Origin: Paramecium octaurelia
Taxonomy: Eukaryota > Ciliophora > Oligohymenophorea > Peniculida > Parameciidae
NCBI GenBank assembly: GCA_905182995.1
Contig: CAJJDP010000117.1
Span: 3,018 to 67,017 of the forward strand
Length of the DNA stretch: 64,000 bases
Reading direction: 5' to 3'
The translations under genes and the position numbers were made by a program. This document shows, piece after piece, positions 25,301 through 37,407 of the stretch. The notes under the pieces are model-generated. The model worked only from the letters and a program-made list of their open reading frames with translations. It was not told the origin of the DNA and did no database searches. Position 1 is the first letter of the stretch; every line of letters begins with the position of its first letter.

Positions 25301-27721
25301 GAAAACTCGAGAAAAATTTTGAAACACTATAATAGGACTATGAGAAATTATAATTAGAGAGTATGAACAATTTTCAATAAATTAGGAAACCAATATTTGG
25401 AATCAATTGAGAAGGATTATAAATTGAAAATCTAGGAGTAGAATAACATTATCCAGGAGCTTGAAAACCTTTTAAGAAACACTGAAGATAAACTGAAAAA
25501 TAAAGTAAAAGAAGAGAACTTATTAAAAGAAATGTTGAAAGAGGAAAATTCTAAGAATGAGAAATTTCAATTAAAATTAAATGACTAATAGATTAAGCAT
25601 GATAATGAAATTAAATCACTGAACGAGTAAATAAATAAAATTCAAACCGAATTATATTCTAGACTTAAAGTTTTAGATAAAAACAAAAATATTAAAAGTT
25701 GACTATTGGATAAAATTATTTTTTATTTTATAAGAAAAATCAAAAAAAACAATAAAAGAATCTCAATTAATATTTTAAGGAACCAGCGATGGGTTGAATA
25801 ATAATTCATTTTGGAATAAATGTAATGGTAAATGTAATCTACTCATGATATTTTAATCTTAAAGTGGGTTTATCTTTGGTGGATATTCTCCATGTCNCAA
25901 AATTTTCCCTACTCATGATAAGGAAATTATCATGATTGATATAGATAGTAAAAATAAAAAAATAGAAGAGAGATTTGTCTGCGTTGATTGCATTAGTGAT
26001 CATCCCAATTGTTAATATAGAACCATTGAGAAAATTAATTAGCAATGGAATCATACAAAGAAGCAGTAGGATAGACTACTTTCTGAGCTAAAAATTAAAA
26101 GGCAAGAAAAATAGGAAAAACTAAACTAATAGATTGCAATAATGAGAAAAAATTACAACTAATAACTTAATGAAATCAGTGAAAAATTAATAACAGAATT
26201 TTCTCTACCACCAACAAGCAAGCCCATTGAGATTAATAAAATTAAATAAACCTCTCTACAATAATTAAGTAATGAGGAATTACTTTCAAATATTAATTAA
26301 ATTCTTTAAAATGATTAAGAAAATATGGTATAAGATTCAAAGATTGAATATTTGAAATCCAAAGACACTCTATTTTAAAAAGAGATCTAAAGCAGATTAG
26401 AGCATTTAAAATAACATGAGTAATTAGATATTTAAGAATCTATTAATATTTTACAGGACATATAAAGTATTCAAACAATTTTATTTTTAGACGACAACCA
26501 AATCCAAGGAATTGTGTAATTATAATAATAAATTTATGAGAGTACAAAAACAAATTAAGTATCATTAATCTACAAAGAAGATTTAGATGAACTCATAAAT
26601 TCTTCAAAATATATATATTGTTAAAAGAGCTTACTAAATGAATCAATACAGAAATTTTAAGAACACCTTTCAAAAATAAAAACGTTTGAGAGTAAAATGC
26701 AATAAAGTCCAGATAATTTAGTTTTTACAAACATATAAAAGTAAATCAATGAATATAAGAATAAATTTGAAAAAGACTTTAGTTAGTTTATGAAGTTTTG
26801 TGAAATAGGAAAACTCGAGAAAAATTTTGAAACACTATAATAGGACTATGAGAAATTATAATTAGAGAGTATGAACAATTTTCAATAAATTAGGAAACCA
26901 ATATTTGGAATCAATTGAGAAGGATTATAAATTGAAAATCTAGGAGTAGAATAACATTATCCAGGAGCTTGAAAACCTTTTAAGAAACACTGAAGATAAA
27001 CTGAAAAATAAAGTAAAAGAAGAGAACTTATTAAAAGAAATGTTGAAAGAGGAAAATTCTAAGAATGAGAAATTTCAATTAAAATTAAATGACTAATAGA
27101 TTAAGCATGATAATGAAATTAAATCACTGAACGAGTAAATAAATAAAATTCAAACCGAATTATATTCTAGACTTAAAGTTTTAGATAAAAACAAAAATAT
27201 TAAAAGTTGACTATTGGATAAAATTATTTTTTATTTTATAAGAAAAATCAAAAAAAACAATAAAAGAATCTCAATTAATATTTTAAGGAACCAGCGATGG
27301 GTTGAATAATAATTCATTTTGGAATAAATGTAATGGTAAATGTAATCTACTCATGATATTTTAATCTTAAAGTGGGTTTATCTTTGGTGGATATTCTCCA
27401 TGTCAATGGTAATAGAATAAAGATGGTCGTTATGTTTAAGATGATACATTATCATCATTCATATTCTCATAAACACATGATAAAATATACCCTTTGAAAT
27501 AAGGTAGTGAAAAACATGCTATTTATTGTAATTCAGGATAAGGGCCTAGTTTTGGAGGTGGTCGTGATATATATATAAATTCAGATTTTAAGGATGGTTA
27601 TTCTTATTTAGGTCATTCATACCAATGGGTTAAATAAGAGAGTATGAAGTCTACTCATATATTTGGATAAGAAATACCAAATATTACCGAATGTGAAATA
27701 TTTGAATTAAAATTTAATTGA
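22365..27721 (+). CDS. double B-box, coiled-coil and TLDc protein (spans two assembly overlaps)
   Basis: Collapsed over the overlaps (22365-23873, 25208-25896, 27405-27721) this is an intact 809-residue protein in four exons. Exon 1 from ATG 22365 has a B-box-like finger (CQIHKREIVAVDLD, then YLCCNCLVEKM) and coiled coil. A 23-nt intron (23016-23038 = 24350-24372) joins it to a second finger (THDKEIIMIDIDSK, then RFVCVDCISDHPNC) and about 300 residues of coiled coil. Introns of 25 nt (25361-25385 = 26869-26893) and 37 nt (27206-27242) follow. The last 150 residues are a TLDc domain: LLMIFQSQSGFIFGGYSP, LSSFIFSQTHDKIYPLK, GPSFGGGRDIYI and ECEIFELKF. TLDc proteins are linked to oxidative-stress protection and V-ATPase binding; the B-boxes suggest a scaffold. 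Read raw, the window shows its middle part three times. TGA 27719-27721. Confidence 0.88.
22541..25207. repeat. 1,333-bp exact duplication around N at 23874 (unmerged contig overlap)
   Basis: Bases 22541-23873 recur as 23875-25207 with offset 1,334. The left contig ends at 23873, matching 25207, and the right contig starts at 23875, matching 22541. Both copies lie inside the TLDc gene, exon 1 and the first part of exon 2. Confidence 0.93.
24390..27404. repeat. 1,507-bp exact duplication around N at 25897 (unmerged contig overlap)
   Basis: Bases 24390-25896 recur as 25898-27404 with offset 1,508. Together with the previous overlap this makes the stretch equal to 23056-23873 appear three times in the raw window. 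The copies carry the second B-box, the coiled coil and the start of the TLDc domain. Confidence 0.93.
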
Positions 27722-28425
27722 AATCCATAGTGTATTAAAACTGTCTTGATCTTAATAACTTAAAAGTTTAATATTATATCAAATCTACAAAATATTTAGA
27801 GTTAGATTTAAGTTGCCTTATTACGATTTGAAGTATCAAATTAGTAATTCCAAAATCATTGTAAAGTAATATAGAAAATCCAAAAATAAGTAAGCAAAAA
27901 CACTGTAAAGCTCTAATATATTTAAACATTCATTATTTCCTTTAAATAGCGTAGACTTTTTTAACTTGATTGAAGAATCTATTTTAGTGTTCCTATTTCT
28001 GAATGGTTGGAGCCATTACTAAAATAAATTATTTCTTCATAAAGTGAAGATGATAAAATTTTGATTTTGTTGTTTTAAGCTTCTTTCTTAATTAAAACCT
28101 GAGTATGTATAAGATTCTCAAATCTACTTTTCAAATGAATTATCATTAAAATATAATATTTTATAAGTCAAACAGAAGGAAAAGATAATTAATAAAAATG
28201 ATTAATATTTATTTCTAATAAAATCTTTTTCAAATTTGAAGTTTTGATTTGATCGATAATAATAATTTTTTTATTATAATTTTGGTTAATATAATTCATA
28301 TTATTCTCAAATATTAATTCGACCTGACAAACTTGATTTAAATACAATTTAGGCTTATTACATACTTAATAAGGTAATGATGGGGAGTATTTGAATTAGT
28401 TTAATATCTGACTTTATGGGTATAA
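27722..28425. other. no supported gene
   Basis: AT-rich spacer after the TLDc gene. Short frames near 27960-28060 read weakly like protein but stop quickly. Confidence 0.35.
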
Positions 28426-29010
28426 CATATAATAATTGTAGCTTCAGCTTAACCATTGACTTTTCTTTCTAATGAGAGTTTATAAATTTTCTAGACAGCA
28501 TTTGAAAGAAATATAGACCAATTATGCTTTTCTGAGCAATCGTAATGATAGTAAGAGGCTCGCATAAGTGCTTTAGCTTAATGCTTATCATAGAATATAA
28601 TCGAGATATTTGGCAGATAAGAGATGAATAGAGTTGATAGAAAATGATTTACAAGATGACGTTTTTCAGGATTTGTAAAGCTGTTTATATTTATGGAATA
28701 GGTTCTACATTTATATTTTTAAAAGGCAAGAGTAAAAATAATATTCCTGTTTTGACTTAGAAAATAATTGTCTGAGTAAAGAGAAACTCTGTAAAACAAT
28801 TAAGCAGATTGAATTTTATTGGAAAAGTATTAAATCATTCCATTCCAAATTTATGTTTTAAACATGAAAAAGCCAAAATAATAACTATTTATTCAAAAAC
28901 TAATATAGGATACTGATTCTTAGAAGATGGTTGAACTAAGAAGCCTGCTCTATCTAGGGATGCTGATTGAATAAGTTTACTAAATTGGATGATATATTAG
29001 ATTATAATTA
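28426..29010 (+). pseudogene. possible gene remnant, unidentified
   Basis: One frame from an ATG near 28469 reads QTNYAFLSNRNDSKRLAQV, meets a TGA near 28624, continues in the same frame ENDLQDDVFQDLQSCLYLW and on to KLCKTIKQIEFYWKSIK, and meets another TGA near 28866. No GT-AG pair of fitting size removes these stops. Composition looks protein-like, yet the spacing of stops is not far from chance, so this is a weak call. Confidence 0.25.
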
Positions 29011-29565
29011 TGTCATGTAATAGGAATAAGAAGGTAATACTGATTTTTCTTTTTAAATATCCTACCAAAACTAAATGATTTGACATATTTTATTGAAATT
29101 AATTTCAAATCACAGCCTATTCTATTTTATATTTAATTGAATCTGATAATCATAATTAATAATTCAGAACACAGTTAAAATAATAAGGTTTCTTAAATTA
29201 AATATTGTATTAATATTAAAGGGAATAAATAACCTTCTTAAAGGTAAATCCATTAAATCATATTTAAATTTTAGTCAAATGATATAATTTATACCTTGCT
29301 AATTTAAATAATAGTAAGTCAAGTAATAGCAGTCTTTAAAGATTGCTTTGAAAACATAGAGTTTGTGATAATATATCTCAAAATAATATAATTACTTGAT
29401 ATGATTTAGCTATCTTATCAGATATCATAATGTGTTTTTTATTAATACAGCATTCTCAAATAATTGTATAAATGTTCATAAATTTAATTAATAGAATTCT
29501 AAATTAATCTGTTTAAACGGAAAATAGTAAATTAATTACAAAATAATAAATATAATTACTCCCTA
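29011..29565. other. no supported gene
   Basis: AT-rich spacer upstream of the second TLDc gene. Confidence 0.4.
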
Positions 29566-30905
29566 ATGCAAACTGAAATTCAAAAAATAATATGCCAAAA
29601 TCATTAACGTGATATAATAGCCATGAATCTTGACAGTTTACAAATTGGCTAAATTTAATATTTATGTTGTAAATGCTTAGTTGAAAAAATGAATGATGAT
29701 AAAATATAAGCAATTGAAGAAATAATAGATAGAATATCATCTCTAAAAACCTAAAAAAAGTAAAATAAGATTTAAGAGACTTAAATAAGATTAGATTACT
29801 TCAAGAACATACTTTATTAAATAATGGAGTTAAAACGAAACGTAATGTTGAGGCTACATTCGATAAGATCCATTTTCAAATACAAGCTCAAATTTGTACT
29901 ATTCAACAGGAGCACTAATCTTTTTTAGAGTAATTCAAAGTCGAACAAACTTTATAAAAGGATATTTCATCTTTGGCTGAATTTTTTTAAATAGATATTA
30001 GGGAAAAGCAATTAAAATTTTAGCAGGATATCCATTTAATTGAAGAAATTGAGGAGTAATTTGAGCTCTTTCTGAATAATTAAGAATATTTCTAAGCTCT
30101 AGTAACTTTTAAAGTGGCTAAATAAAAAATAAACGAAGTAATAGAAAATGTTAAAGTTGGATTAATGCCACACAAAGATATGCTATTGTAAAATATAAAC
30201 TAGAAAGAGAAAAAAAATAACACTACCATATAATAGTAAAAATTAAATGAAAACACCTTCGATAATATATAAATTTAGTAAAATGTAAAAATTGCCTAAA
30301 ATGATCTACTAATAAATAAAATTATAAAGGAATTAGAACTTAAAAGACAATTCATTGATCCGATTTTGTAGTTAAAACCAACTTTACTTCGAGATGATTA
30401 CTGGCATAAATTATTTTATATTTTATAGGCAAAAATGAATAGAAATATCAGAAATTCAATTTTAATCTATTAAGGATCAAAAGATGGATTAAATGCAAAA
30501 TAATATTGGTATAAAGTTAATGGAAGATCAAATTTGCTTATGATATTTTAATCCAAAAGTAATTATATCTTTGGAACATATTCTCCTTGTACATGGGAAT
30601 CAAAAAATGGAGTATGGGTAGAGGATAATACATTATCATCTTTTATATTTTCATAAACCCATGATCAAGTTTATCCTCTAAAGTAGGATAAGAAGTAACA
30701 AGCTATAGGTTTAAATTCAAGCTATGGACCTCTAATTGGTGGTGGGGATGATCTTTTCATAGATGGAGATTTTACTTAAGGATATTCTAGATTAGGTGGT
30801 TCATATTAATTTTAGTATTATTAGTAAGGTAATAACGAACCTTATTTATATGGATAAATATAACCAGAAATTAAAGAATGTGAAATATATCAGTTATTGT
30901 TTTGA
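29566..30905 (+). CDS. B-box, coiled-coil and TLDc protein, shorter paralogue
   Basis: ATG 29566 opens a finger (CQNHQRDIIAMNLD, then YLCCKCLVEKM) closely matching the first finger of the gene at 22365, then coiled coil, then a full TLDc domain (LLMIFQSKSNYIFGTYSP, LSSFIFSQTHDQVYPLK, GGGDDLFI, ECEIYQLLF) to TGA 30903-30905. It lacks the second B-box module. At 29833-29842 the pentamer AAACG stands twice in a row where the paralogue has one, shifting the frame. A 26-nt GT-AG segment starting at GTAATG just after it, homologous to coding sequence in the paralogue, restores the frame exactly if spliced out. So the gene is either broken or has turned a bit of coding sequence into an intron. Tandem position behind its paralogue fits local duplication. 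Confidence 0.75.
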
Positions 30906-32597
30906 TTAATATTTATCCTTTATTATCATTTGTGATATAAATTTTATATTTTAAGCAAATTTAGTAAAGAAAATCAATTTAGATAATATCTCTTTTTTAC
31001 ACTATCAAACACTTAATTAAACTATGACTATTACACAATTCACTTAAAAGATTGTGGAGAACTTACTAGAATATCTGAATCTATTTATAATATTTATATA
31101 TAAGTATTAATAAAAATAGTTTGTACTCATCCTGAAATAAAGTAAAAAATAAGAAACTTTACTCATGTTAAAAGTTGACCTTGATTAGACTAAACAAATA
31201 ATTAGAATATTATAAATCAAATAGTAAGATTAGGGTAATCAACATTTCATTTTATAATAAATTCATTGAGACCATGATAACCTGTTAATATGCAAAGAGT
31301 TCTAGAATTAAGGGATTGGTTCAAGATAAAATCAATAAATTTGTCAGGAAATATGTAAACACTCGAGATAAATTGACAGATTTCCTTCATAGTTTGATAA
31401 ACAAGATTTATCAATAAATTTTGGTTTTCAAAATTCAGTTTATTAAGAAAATTAAAATCTATTACAAAAATAATTTAAACATATTTTTAGGATTGTCAAG
31501 ATCACTTTAGGACAATAAGATTCCTAACTTTTTGTATATGTTGTGTGAATAAATGCTAGTCCAACATTTTTTATCAAAAAACTATATATATTTAGCCATA
31601 TTCAATTATAATTTAATTTGATGAAATTATCTAAAACATTAGTAATAGAGAATAAGTTATCAGTTGAAAGTGTAGATTAGAAGCGATAAAAGAGTCCATA
31701 AATGATCCTCTAAAAGGCAGAATCTAAAACTAAGTCAAAAATGCTTTTTAATAAGCCTGGATAATCTGATTATAATTTTTTAATTAAATATTGCTACCAT
31801 AATTACATATAGTAGATTCACCTTTATTGAAGAATGTATATAGGGAGAGTAATAACTTATCTTTAATACAATTTAGTACTTTTATTGCATATTATTGTTA
31901 TCTGGTTGAGTGAAGGAAAATAAATTGTTTAGATAAATCCAGATTATTTAAACAAGAGGGATGTCAAAGTAAAATTTTTAGTGGATATCAAATAATTGAA
32001 AAAAGATTAATTTTCTCTTTCCATTTTTTTAAATGAGTCACGGCAATAAAACTATTATTTTGATAAGTGATATTAATTTAGTAGTATTCGTTGATATTTG
32101 ATTTTGAATCTTAGAATTCAAAATCTTTAGGGGATAAATTTAAATTATATTTTCTTCTTTCTATTTTTTGGCTGTAATTTAACTCCTCACTTTTAGCGTT
32201 TCAGATAAGTATTACAAATACTAATCTTGCTCAAATAATGAAATATTTTAAGAGTAAATGACTGGATTGGTATTTTATTGAGAATTAATTCTGATTTAAA
32301 AAATTCCAGTTTATTGCTGTTAAGAACTTATTCTCAACCATTAATCCTATAAATTTTATTACTTTTTAAAATTATTAATAATGATCCTATGTTTATTAAT
32401 ATACACATATTTGATTATCATAATATTATTTGCTATTTTATTAAATCTATTTTCTTATACAATATACTTAAGTTATAGCAAGAAATGAATAGTTTCCTAT
32501 TTCTTTAACTAATAGAGAATCGCTAAGGTTTCATAGCTAATCCGCATTAAGACTCAAGGCTAATCATCTTATAATTGATTTTATTTAATTATTATTA
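30906..32597. other. no supported gene
   Basis: A 1.7-kb AT-rich spacer. Fragments near 31120-31420 and 31640-31760 have short open frames without recognisable motifs. Nothing else was seen. Confidence 0.4.
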
Positions 32598-33872
32598 ATG
32601 ATCTTTTTATTATCTCTATTCATAGTATAACAAGGCTAGGGATTGTATCCATCTTACAAGGTGTACCTGACCTAAGGAAAGACTTATTCTGAAAGAATTA
32701 TTTTAATAATAATTATTAAATTTCACCATTCAAGATAACCCTGAAAATGTTCAATTACTTAAAGCCTTAATTATATTATCAGAATAGAATAACAGTGTAA
32801 TGATATTTCTTATTTAGATTAAACTTTTATTTCAATATTCGCCACACCCCATTCTACTTACTAATTACTAAAGTGAATAAATTAAATATATATTAATGGA
32901 ATTCTTCATATATGGATCTCATAGTGGATTTCTCACAAGAAACTTGTTTGAATGCTTTATTATTTTAAGAGAATTCTATAATAGTTGACTGCTACAATTT
33001 GACCTACTTAAATATGTATGTAAATCAGGAGAATTTTGGACTGTTGCTTACTCCACAATAGTTCAATAAATACCAAAAAAAAAGAACGCAATCATTTACT
33101 AGTAATTAAATTTACTCTATTCTTTATGCTTAGTACTATGATGACGATTAAATTTTAACTTAGTTTCAATTTGATCACTATTTATTATTCAATATATCCA
33201 ACTGGAAATTATCATTTATAAACTTTATAGTTTCAAATAGATTGCAATCTCAAAATACAATTTACTTATGGGATGATTAAACTTTACATCTAGTAAATTA
33301 ACTTAATAAGGGTAGAACTTAACAAATAGTTATCATTTTAAATTAAATTGTGGCAGTTTAATTATTCAACCCATAAAGAGTATTTTAAGAATATAATACG
33401 TTATTAGTGGGCCGAATCACGATCTATTATTCAATAATATGTAATTAAACAGTTTAAGAAACAAAATAAATAAGCAGCCTTTGGGATAATTTGAATCCTT
33501 TATTCCAATCCTTCTTAAGTAATTAGTTCTTAATAGTATAATTATTTGATCTAATACAGATTTATGAAAATATCAACCTTAAATTTAAATTAATCGGAGC
33601 AATTACTTTCAAGTCCTAATCTACTTAAGTCCAATTATAATAAATATGAGTTATTTATTATTGGTGATACTCAAATTTTAACTTATTCGATAGAGACTCC
33701 TCAATTAAAATTCAACTCTTACTAGAATTAGCAAAATTATCACTTAATTCTAATAGGAAGTCTGTATTCCATAAATAACACTTATGAAATTTTAAATTTT
33801 ACAGTATAGTTAAATGTCAGGGGTCTCTAAAATGATGAGAATAAAACATATTTAACTTAATATAATTAATGA
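32598..33872 (+). CDS. secreted or lumenal protein with signal peptide, family unknown
   Basis: Four exons joined by mini-introns at 32661-32695, 32797-32817 and 33526-33559 (35, 21 and 34 nt) give an intact 394-residue frame from ATG 32598 to TGA 33870-33872. The N-terminus MIFLLSLFIVQQGQG is a good signal peptide. The rest alternates short hydrophobic strands with polar turns (DLIVDFSQETCLNALLFQE; FNISNWKLSFINFIVSN; QNTIYLWDDQTLHLV; YELFIIGDTQILTYSIE), as in an extracellular beta-rich fold. Few Cys and no second membrane span, so it is probably soluble. I do not recognise the family. A frame-consistent model exists without any lesion, so a working gene is likely. Confidence 0.65.
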
Positions 33873-33889
33873 AAAGTTGATGAAAGTAT

Positions 33890-34620
33890 TTTCTACACCA
33901 ATAACTTAAACAGTTGATATTTGTAAATTTAAGTAAACTTCTATACAAGGATTAAAACATGATGAACTAGTTTCAAATATTACCGAAATTATTCAGTATG
34001 ATGAAGAAAATCTAGAATAAGATTCAAAAATTAAATATCGAAGCAAATTAGAGCATTTGAAATAGTATAATTAACTAGACATCTAAGAGTCTTTAAATAT
34101 TTTACAAGATGAAAATCAAATTCACGTAATTACCTTACTTGAAAGAAAATTAAGAATATTTGATGTGAAAACAAGAATTAGAAGAATAATTATATACTTC
34201 TAAGCAAATTTATTGCTATTTGGGTTTATTTGATGAAAAAATTCAAAATTTTTTAAGACAAAAAATATGTTCATGACTATAATGATAGATTTCAAAATAA
34301 TTTTCAATAACTGAAGAAATTTTAAGAAATTGAGAACTTAGAGAACAAGTTAGATGTTTTGTAAAAAGGTTATGAAAATTTTAAGGTGAAGATTGAAGAT
34401 TAAAATAAAACAATTATAAGTTTAAAGAATTTGAGAAGGATTTGATGTAAAAGCTAAAAAACTCTGAGGATGAAAATTAATTATTATACAAAACTAATAG
34501 AGGAATAAAATGAATATGATCTAAAATAAAGAAGAATAAATAAAAAGCTTAAAACTAAATCAAAAGTTAAGTTAAAAAAGATATTATAATGAATTAAGTG
34601 TAAACAGAATTTGATCTGAA
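33890..34620 (+). pseudogene. fragment of the B-box/TLDc family coiled coil
   Basis: The plus strand matches the coiled coil of the TLDc gene at 22.4-27.7 kb: KQTSIQGLKHDELVSNI, SKLEHLKQYNQLDIQESLN, SKQIYCYLGLFDEKIQNF, NFQQLKKFQEIENLENKLD and YENFKVKIEDQNKTIISL align in order. Pieces are missing relative to the paralogue (about 14 residues before SKLEHLK, and more after LQDENQI). The frame shifts at least three times without usable introns, and neither B-box nor TLDc domain is left. A decayed copy, third in a row on this strand. Confidence 0.65.
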
Positions 34621-34680
34621 AATACAAATTTTAGAGCCAATCACCAATTTATACTTGAGGTCATTTTATTCCAAATTTTT

Positions 34681-35227
34681 TTTGTCAATATAATGATAAC
34701 TTCACCAATAATGATATTAATTTACAACTACCAAGTAGGAATTTATTAAGAAGCAATGCATATAAGTTAGAAAAGTTGATAATAATAAGACCAGTATATT
34801 ACCTAAGTTACTTTCAGCGCTTTATCAGCGGAACTAATATTAATAGATACTGGATAATTCATCTCTTCAGACTGAATTTGAATTGATGTTTGATTTCTCT
34901 TTTGAAAGTGATTTAGAAGCACCTTATGAAATATTCGCTTACTAAACAAATAAATCCTCAAACTTATCAATCTACACTATAAGAGATAGAAATTCTTAAT
35001 GGTTAATTTAATACATTAAGTCAATAGATAAATAAAATGATGAAGTTTGTTAATGAGATTGGCTTAAGGAATAAGATCTTAAAATTAAAATGATAAATAA
35101 CAATAAATAAGAGCTTCTAAAAGTGAATTATGAAAGCCATTATTATAATCAAATATAATCAATTACAAATCACAGAGTTGTGATATTTATAAAGAAACAA
35201 ATCCAATATGACAAACATATCATGTGA
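34681..35227 (+). CDS. unidentified gene, start uncertain
   Basis: A first exon (from before 34685, CQYNDNFTNNDINLQLP) joins by a 32-nt intron to RKVDNNKTSILPKLLSALYQ and a long acidic then basic frame (ELMFDFSFESDLEAPYEIF; DRNSQWLIQYIKSIDK). A 24-nt GT-AG intron near 35047-35070 removes an in-frame TGA and leads to a Lys/Asn-rich tail ending at TGA 35225-35227. A TGA lies just upstream of the first visible exon, so the start may be further 5' behind another intron. No known domain was recognised. Confidence 0.45.
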
Positions 35228-35614
35228 CTAAACTAAAGACTAAATAAAAATAGCAAATCAACTGAACTAATATATGATTATTATAGTTTGGCGATGAGCA
35301 GATAAATTGTCCAACGACTCTTTTTTTAATTTATTATTATGATAAATTATTTTACCTTATAAACAGATGTAACATTATTTTTTTTAATGAATAAATATCA
35401 AACAGACTTATAATATTTTAATTTAACAAATGATTACGAGAGCTTTATTAGATTACTTCTTTAATTTTTTATTTTATTTTAATAAGGAAAAATTTCGAAT
35501 ACTCAAATAATTTAACTTTTGATTTTCATTCATCTCATAAAACAAGAGATACTGATTTTGATGATGAAAGGCTAAAAAATATATAAGTTTAAAATATATA
35601 AAATATATGAGTAT
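35228..35614. other. no supported gene
   Basis: AT-rich spacer between two convergent gene ends. Nothing was seen in it. Confidence 0.4.
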
Positions 35615-36958
35615 TCAAATCTTTAATAATTACTTTTAATGATATTCTTTTTTTATTGATCGAAGTTGCTAAGCATCCAAATAGGACAATTTAGCTTGAT
35701 CTTTTAAACCAAGTTGAAATAGTGAATCAGCTTAAGATAATTATATATTAATACTCATGAGTTCCAATATCAAGGGATCATTAAAAATATATATTGCCTT
35801 TTAATAACACATTATTGCATTCTAATACTACTGTAAATTGTGTAGTGCCAAACCTGCATTAAAATGTTTATTACCTTTATTTTTAAATGCATAAAAACTG
35901 TTAGGATATATAGTAATAGCCTAATCGAAACATTATATAGCCTCATTATACTGTGCTAAATTGTTTAACGTGTGACCTAAATAAAATAATTTACAAATCA
36001 TTACCCTTATTAGTCCATGAAGTATCGTTCTTAGGATTTAAAGTAAGAGCTTTGTTGTAACACTTAATAGCATCTTCATATTTGTTTAAATTGTCTAGTG
36101 CGAAACCTTAGAGATTTTTAAATTCATTACCCTTATTATTCCACGCACTAACGTAATTTGGATTTAAAGTGATAGACTTGTTGCAGCATTAAATAGCCTA
36201 TTCATACTGTTTTAGTTAATTTAATGTCTTAGCTTAATTATAAAGACTTAATATTACCTTTCCATGTGTAAACAAGGTAATCTAAATCAAATAATTTGAT
36301 TGAGTCATCAAATATTTTCAAAGCTTCCCTAAATTTGTGACTTTTGACTAATTCTGTGCCTATTTCATTCTTTACATAATTTTACCTTAATCAAATAATT
36401 TACTTGCTTCTACCTTTTTCAACTCCATTTACACATCATAATTGTCTTTGGCAATTATCAGTTGATTATTGATCTTGGTTTAAACTTGACCCACATTTTT
36501 GATTGTGTTGAGAATTTACTGTAATTCTATTACCAATTATTCTATTAAAATTTTTCAAATAAATACATGTTTTATTTCCAATTTCCTTTGAGTAAAACTA
36601 TTTGAATACTGGTATTTGATACTTAAATGTATTGTACTCCTTGTTTTTAAAGTCTCTGATTCATAATTTCTAATACTCTAGATTATTGTTTCCTTTGTTT
36701 GTAGATCTCTTCCAAATAAGTCCTCATTTGATCTATCATTTCTTTCATTTATGCCTCTTATTCTTTACTAACTTTGAGCTATTAATTAATATATTGGCTC
36801 ATTGTATTAAATCTGATACAATCTTTTTAATGATCATAATGATTCTAGGTCAAGCATAAATAACAAAATTAATTTGCTTTCTAACAAATCTAATTTAAGC
36901 AAAATCCCATTATTTCTTCATTTTCATGTTACAGATATTTGCACTTAAAAACCTCCAT
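35615..36958 (-). CDS. B-box zinc finger and TPR protein
   Basis: Intact eight-exon gene, 385 residues, ATG 36958-36956 to TGA 35617-35615. The N-terminal finger has Cys and His spaced as C-x4-H, then NQICQKANQFCYLCL and HYDHQKDC, followed by coiled coil (MKEMIDQMRTYLEEIYKQ). The C-terminal half holds about five TPRs. Introns, plus coordinates: 36640-36676, 36542-36566, 36360-36385, 36233-36257, 36107-36130, 35977-36004, 35854-35874. The four central TPR exons (36359-36258, 36232-36131, 36106-36005, 35976-35875) are each exactly 102 nt and are cut at the same Gly codon in phase 1. Same exon logic as the gene at 15.1 kb, in opposite orientation and without its clear membrane span. Probable protein-interaction scaffold. 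Confidence 0.85.
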
Positions 36959-37407
36959 TTTTATCTTAATTTATAATTAATAGAATTCATTACATTCATT
37001 TATTCATTTTTAAATCACAATTTATAATATTTTGAAAACAATGAACTATTAACAAATTAGAATTATCATCTCAAATTTCAAGGTTATCCACTTAATTTAC
37101 AGATTAGCAGAATGAGCCATAATTATTAATTTATTTTGATAGAATTTATTAAGTCAAATAGTTTTTACTAAAAGATTGCACTAAATTACTATTAGATCAA
37201 AAATTTGAGTATCCCAAATTATATCATCATCCAATTTTAATTAATAAATCATAAAGATTATATTAGAAATTAAGTTTATTGACCTATAGTCACCTTTAAA
37301 TTAAAGAAACAATTGATTATTTTATTTCCTTTTAGAAATATAGCTGCAGACAGTAAAGAGATCTCTTTAAGATTTTAACTTCAAAGATACAAAACCTCAT
37401 AAAAATA
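36959..37407. other. intergenic region between divergent genes
   Basis: About 450 bp between the start codons of the minus-strand TPR gene and the plus-strand membrane protein. Likely a shared promoter region; no specific motif was identified. Confidence 0.4.

Noticed and set aside
32598-33872. Secreted protein gene as a frame-shifted pseudogene
   Set aside because: Introns at 32661-32695, 32797-32817 and 33526-33559 give exact phase at every junction.
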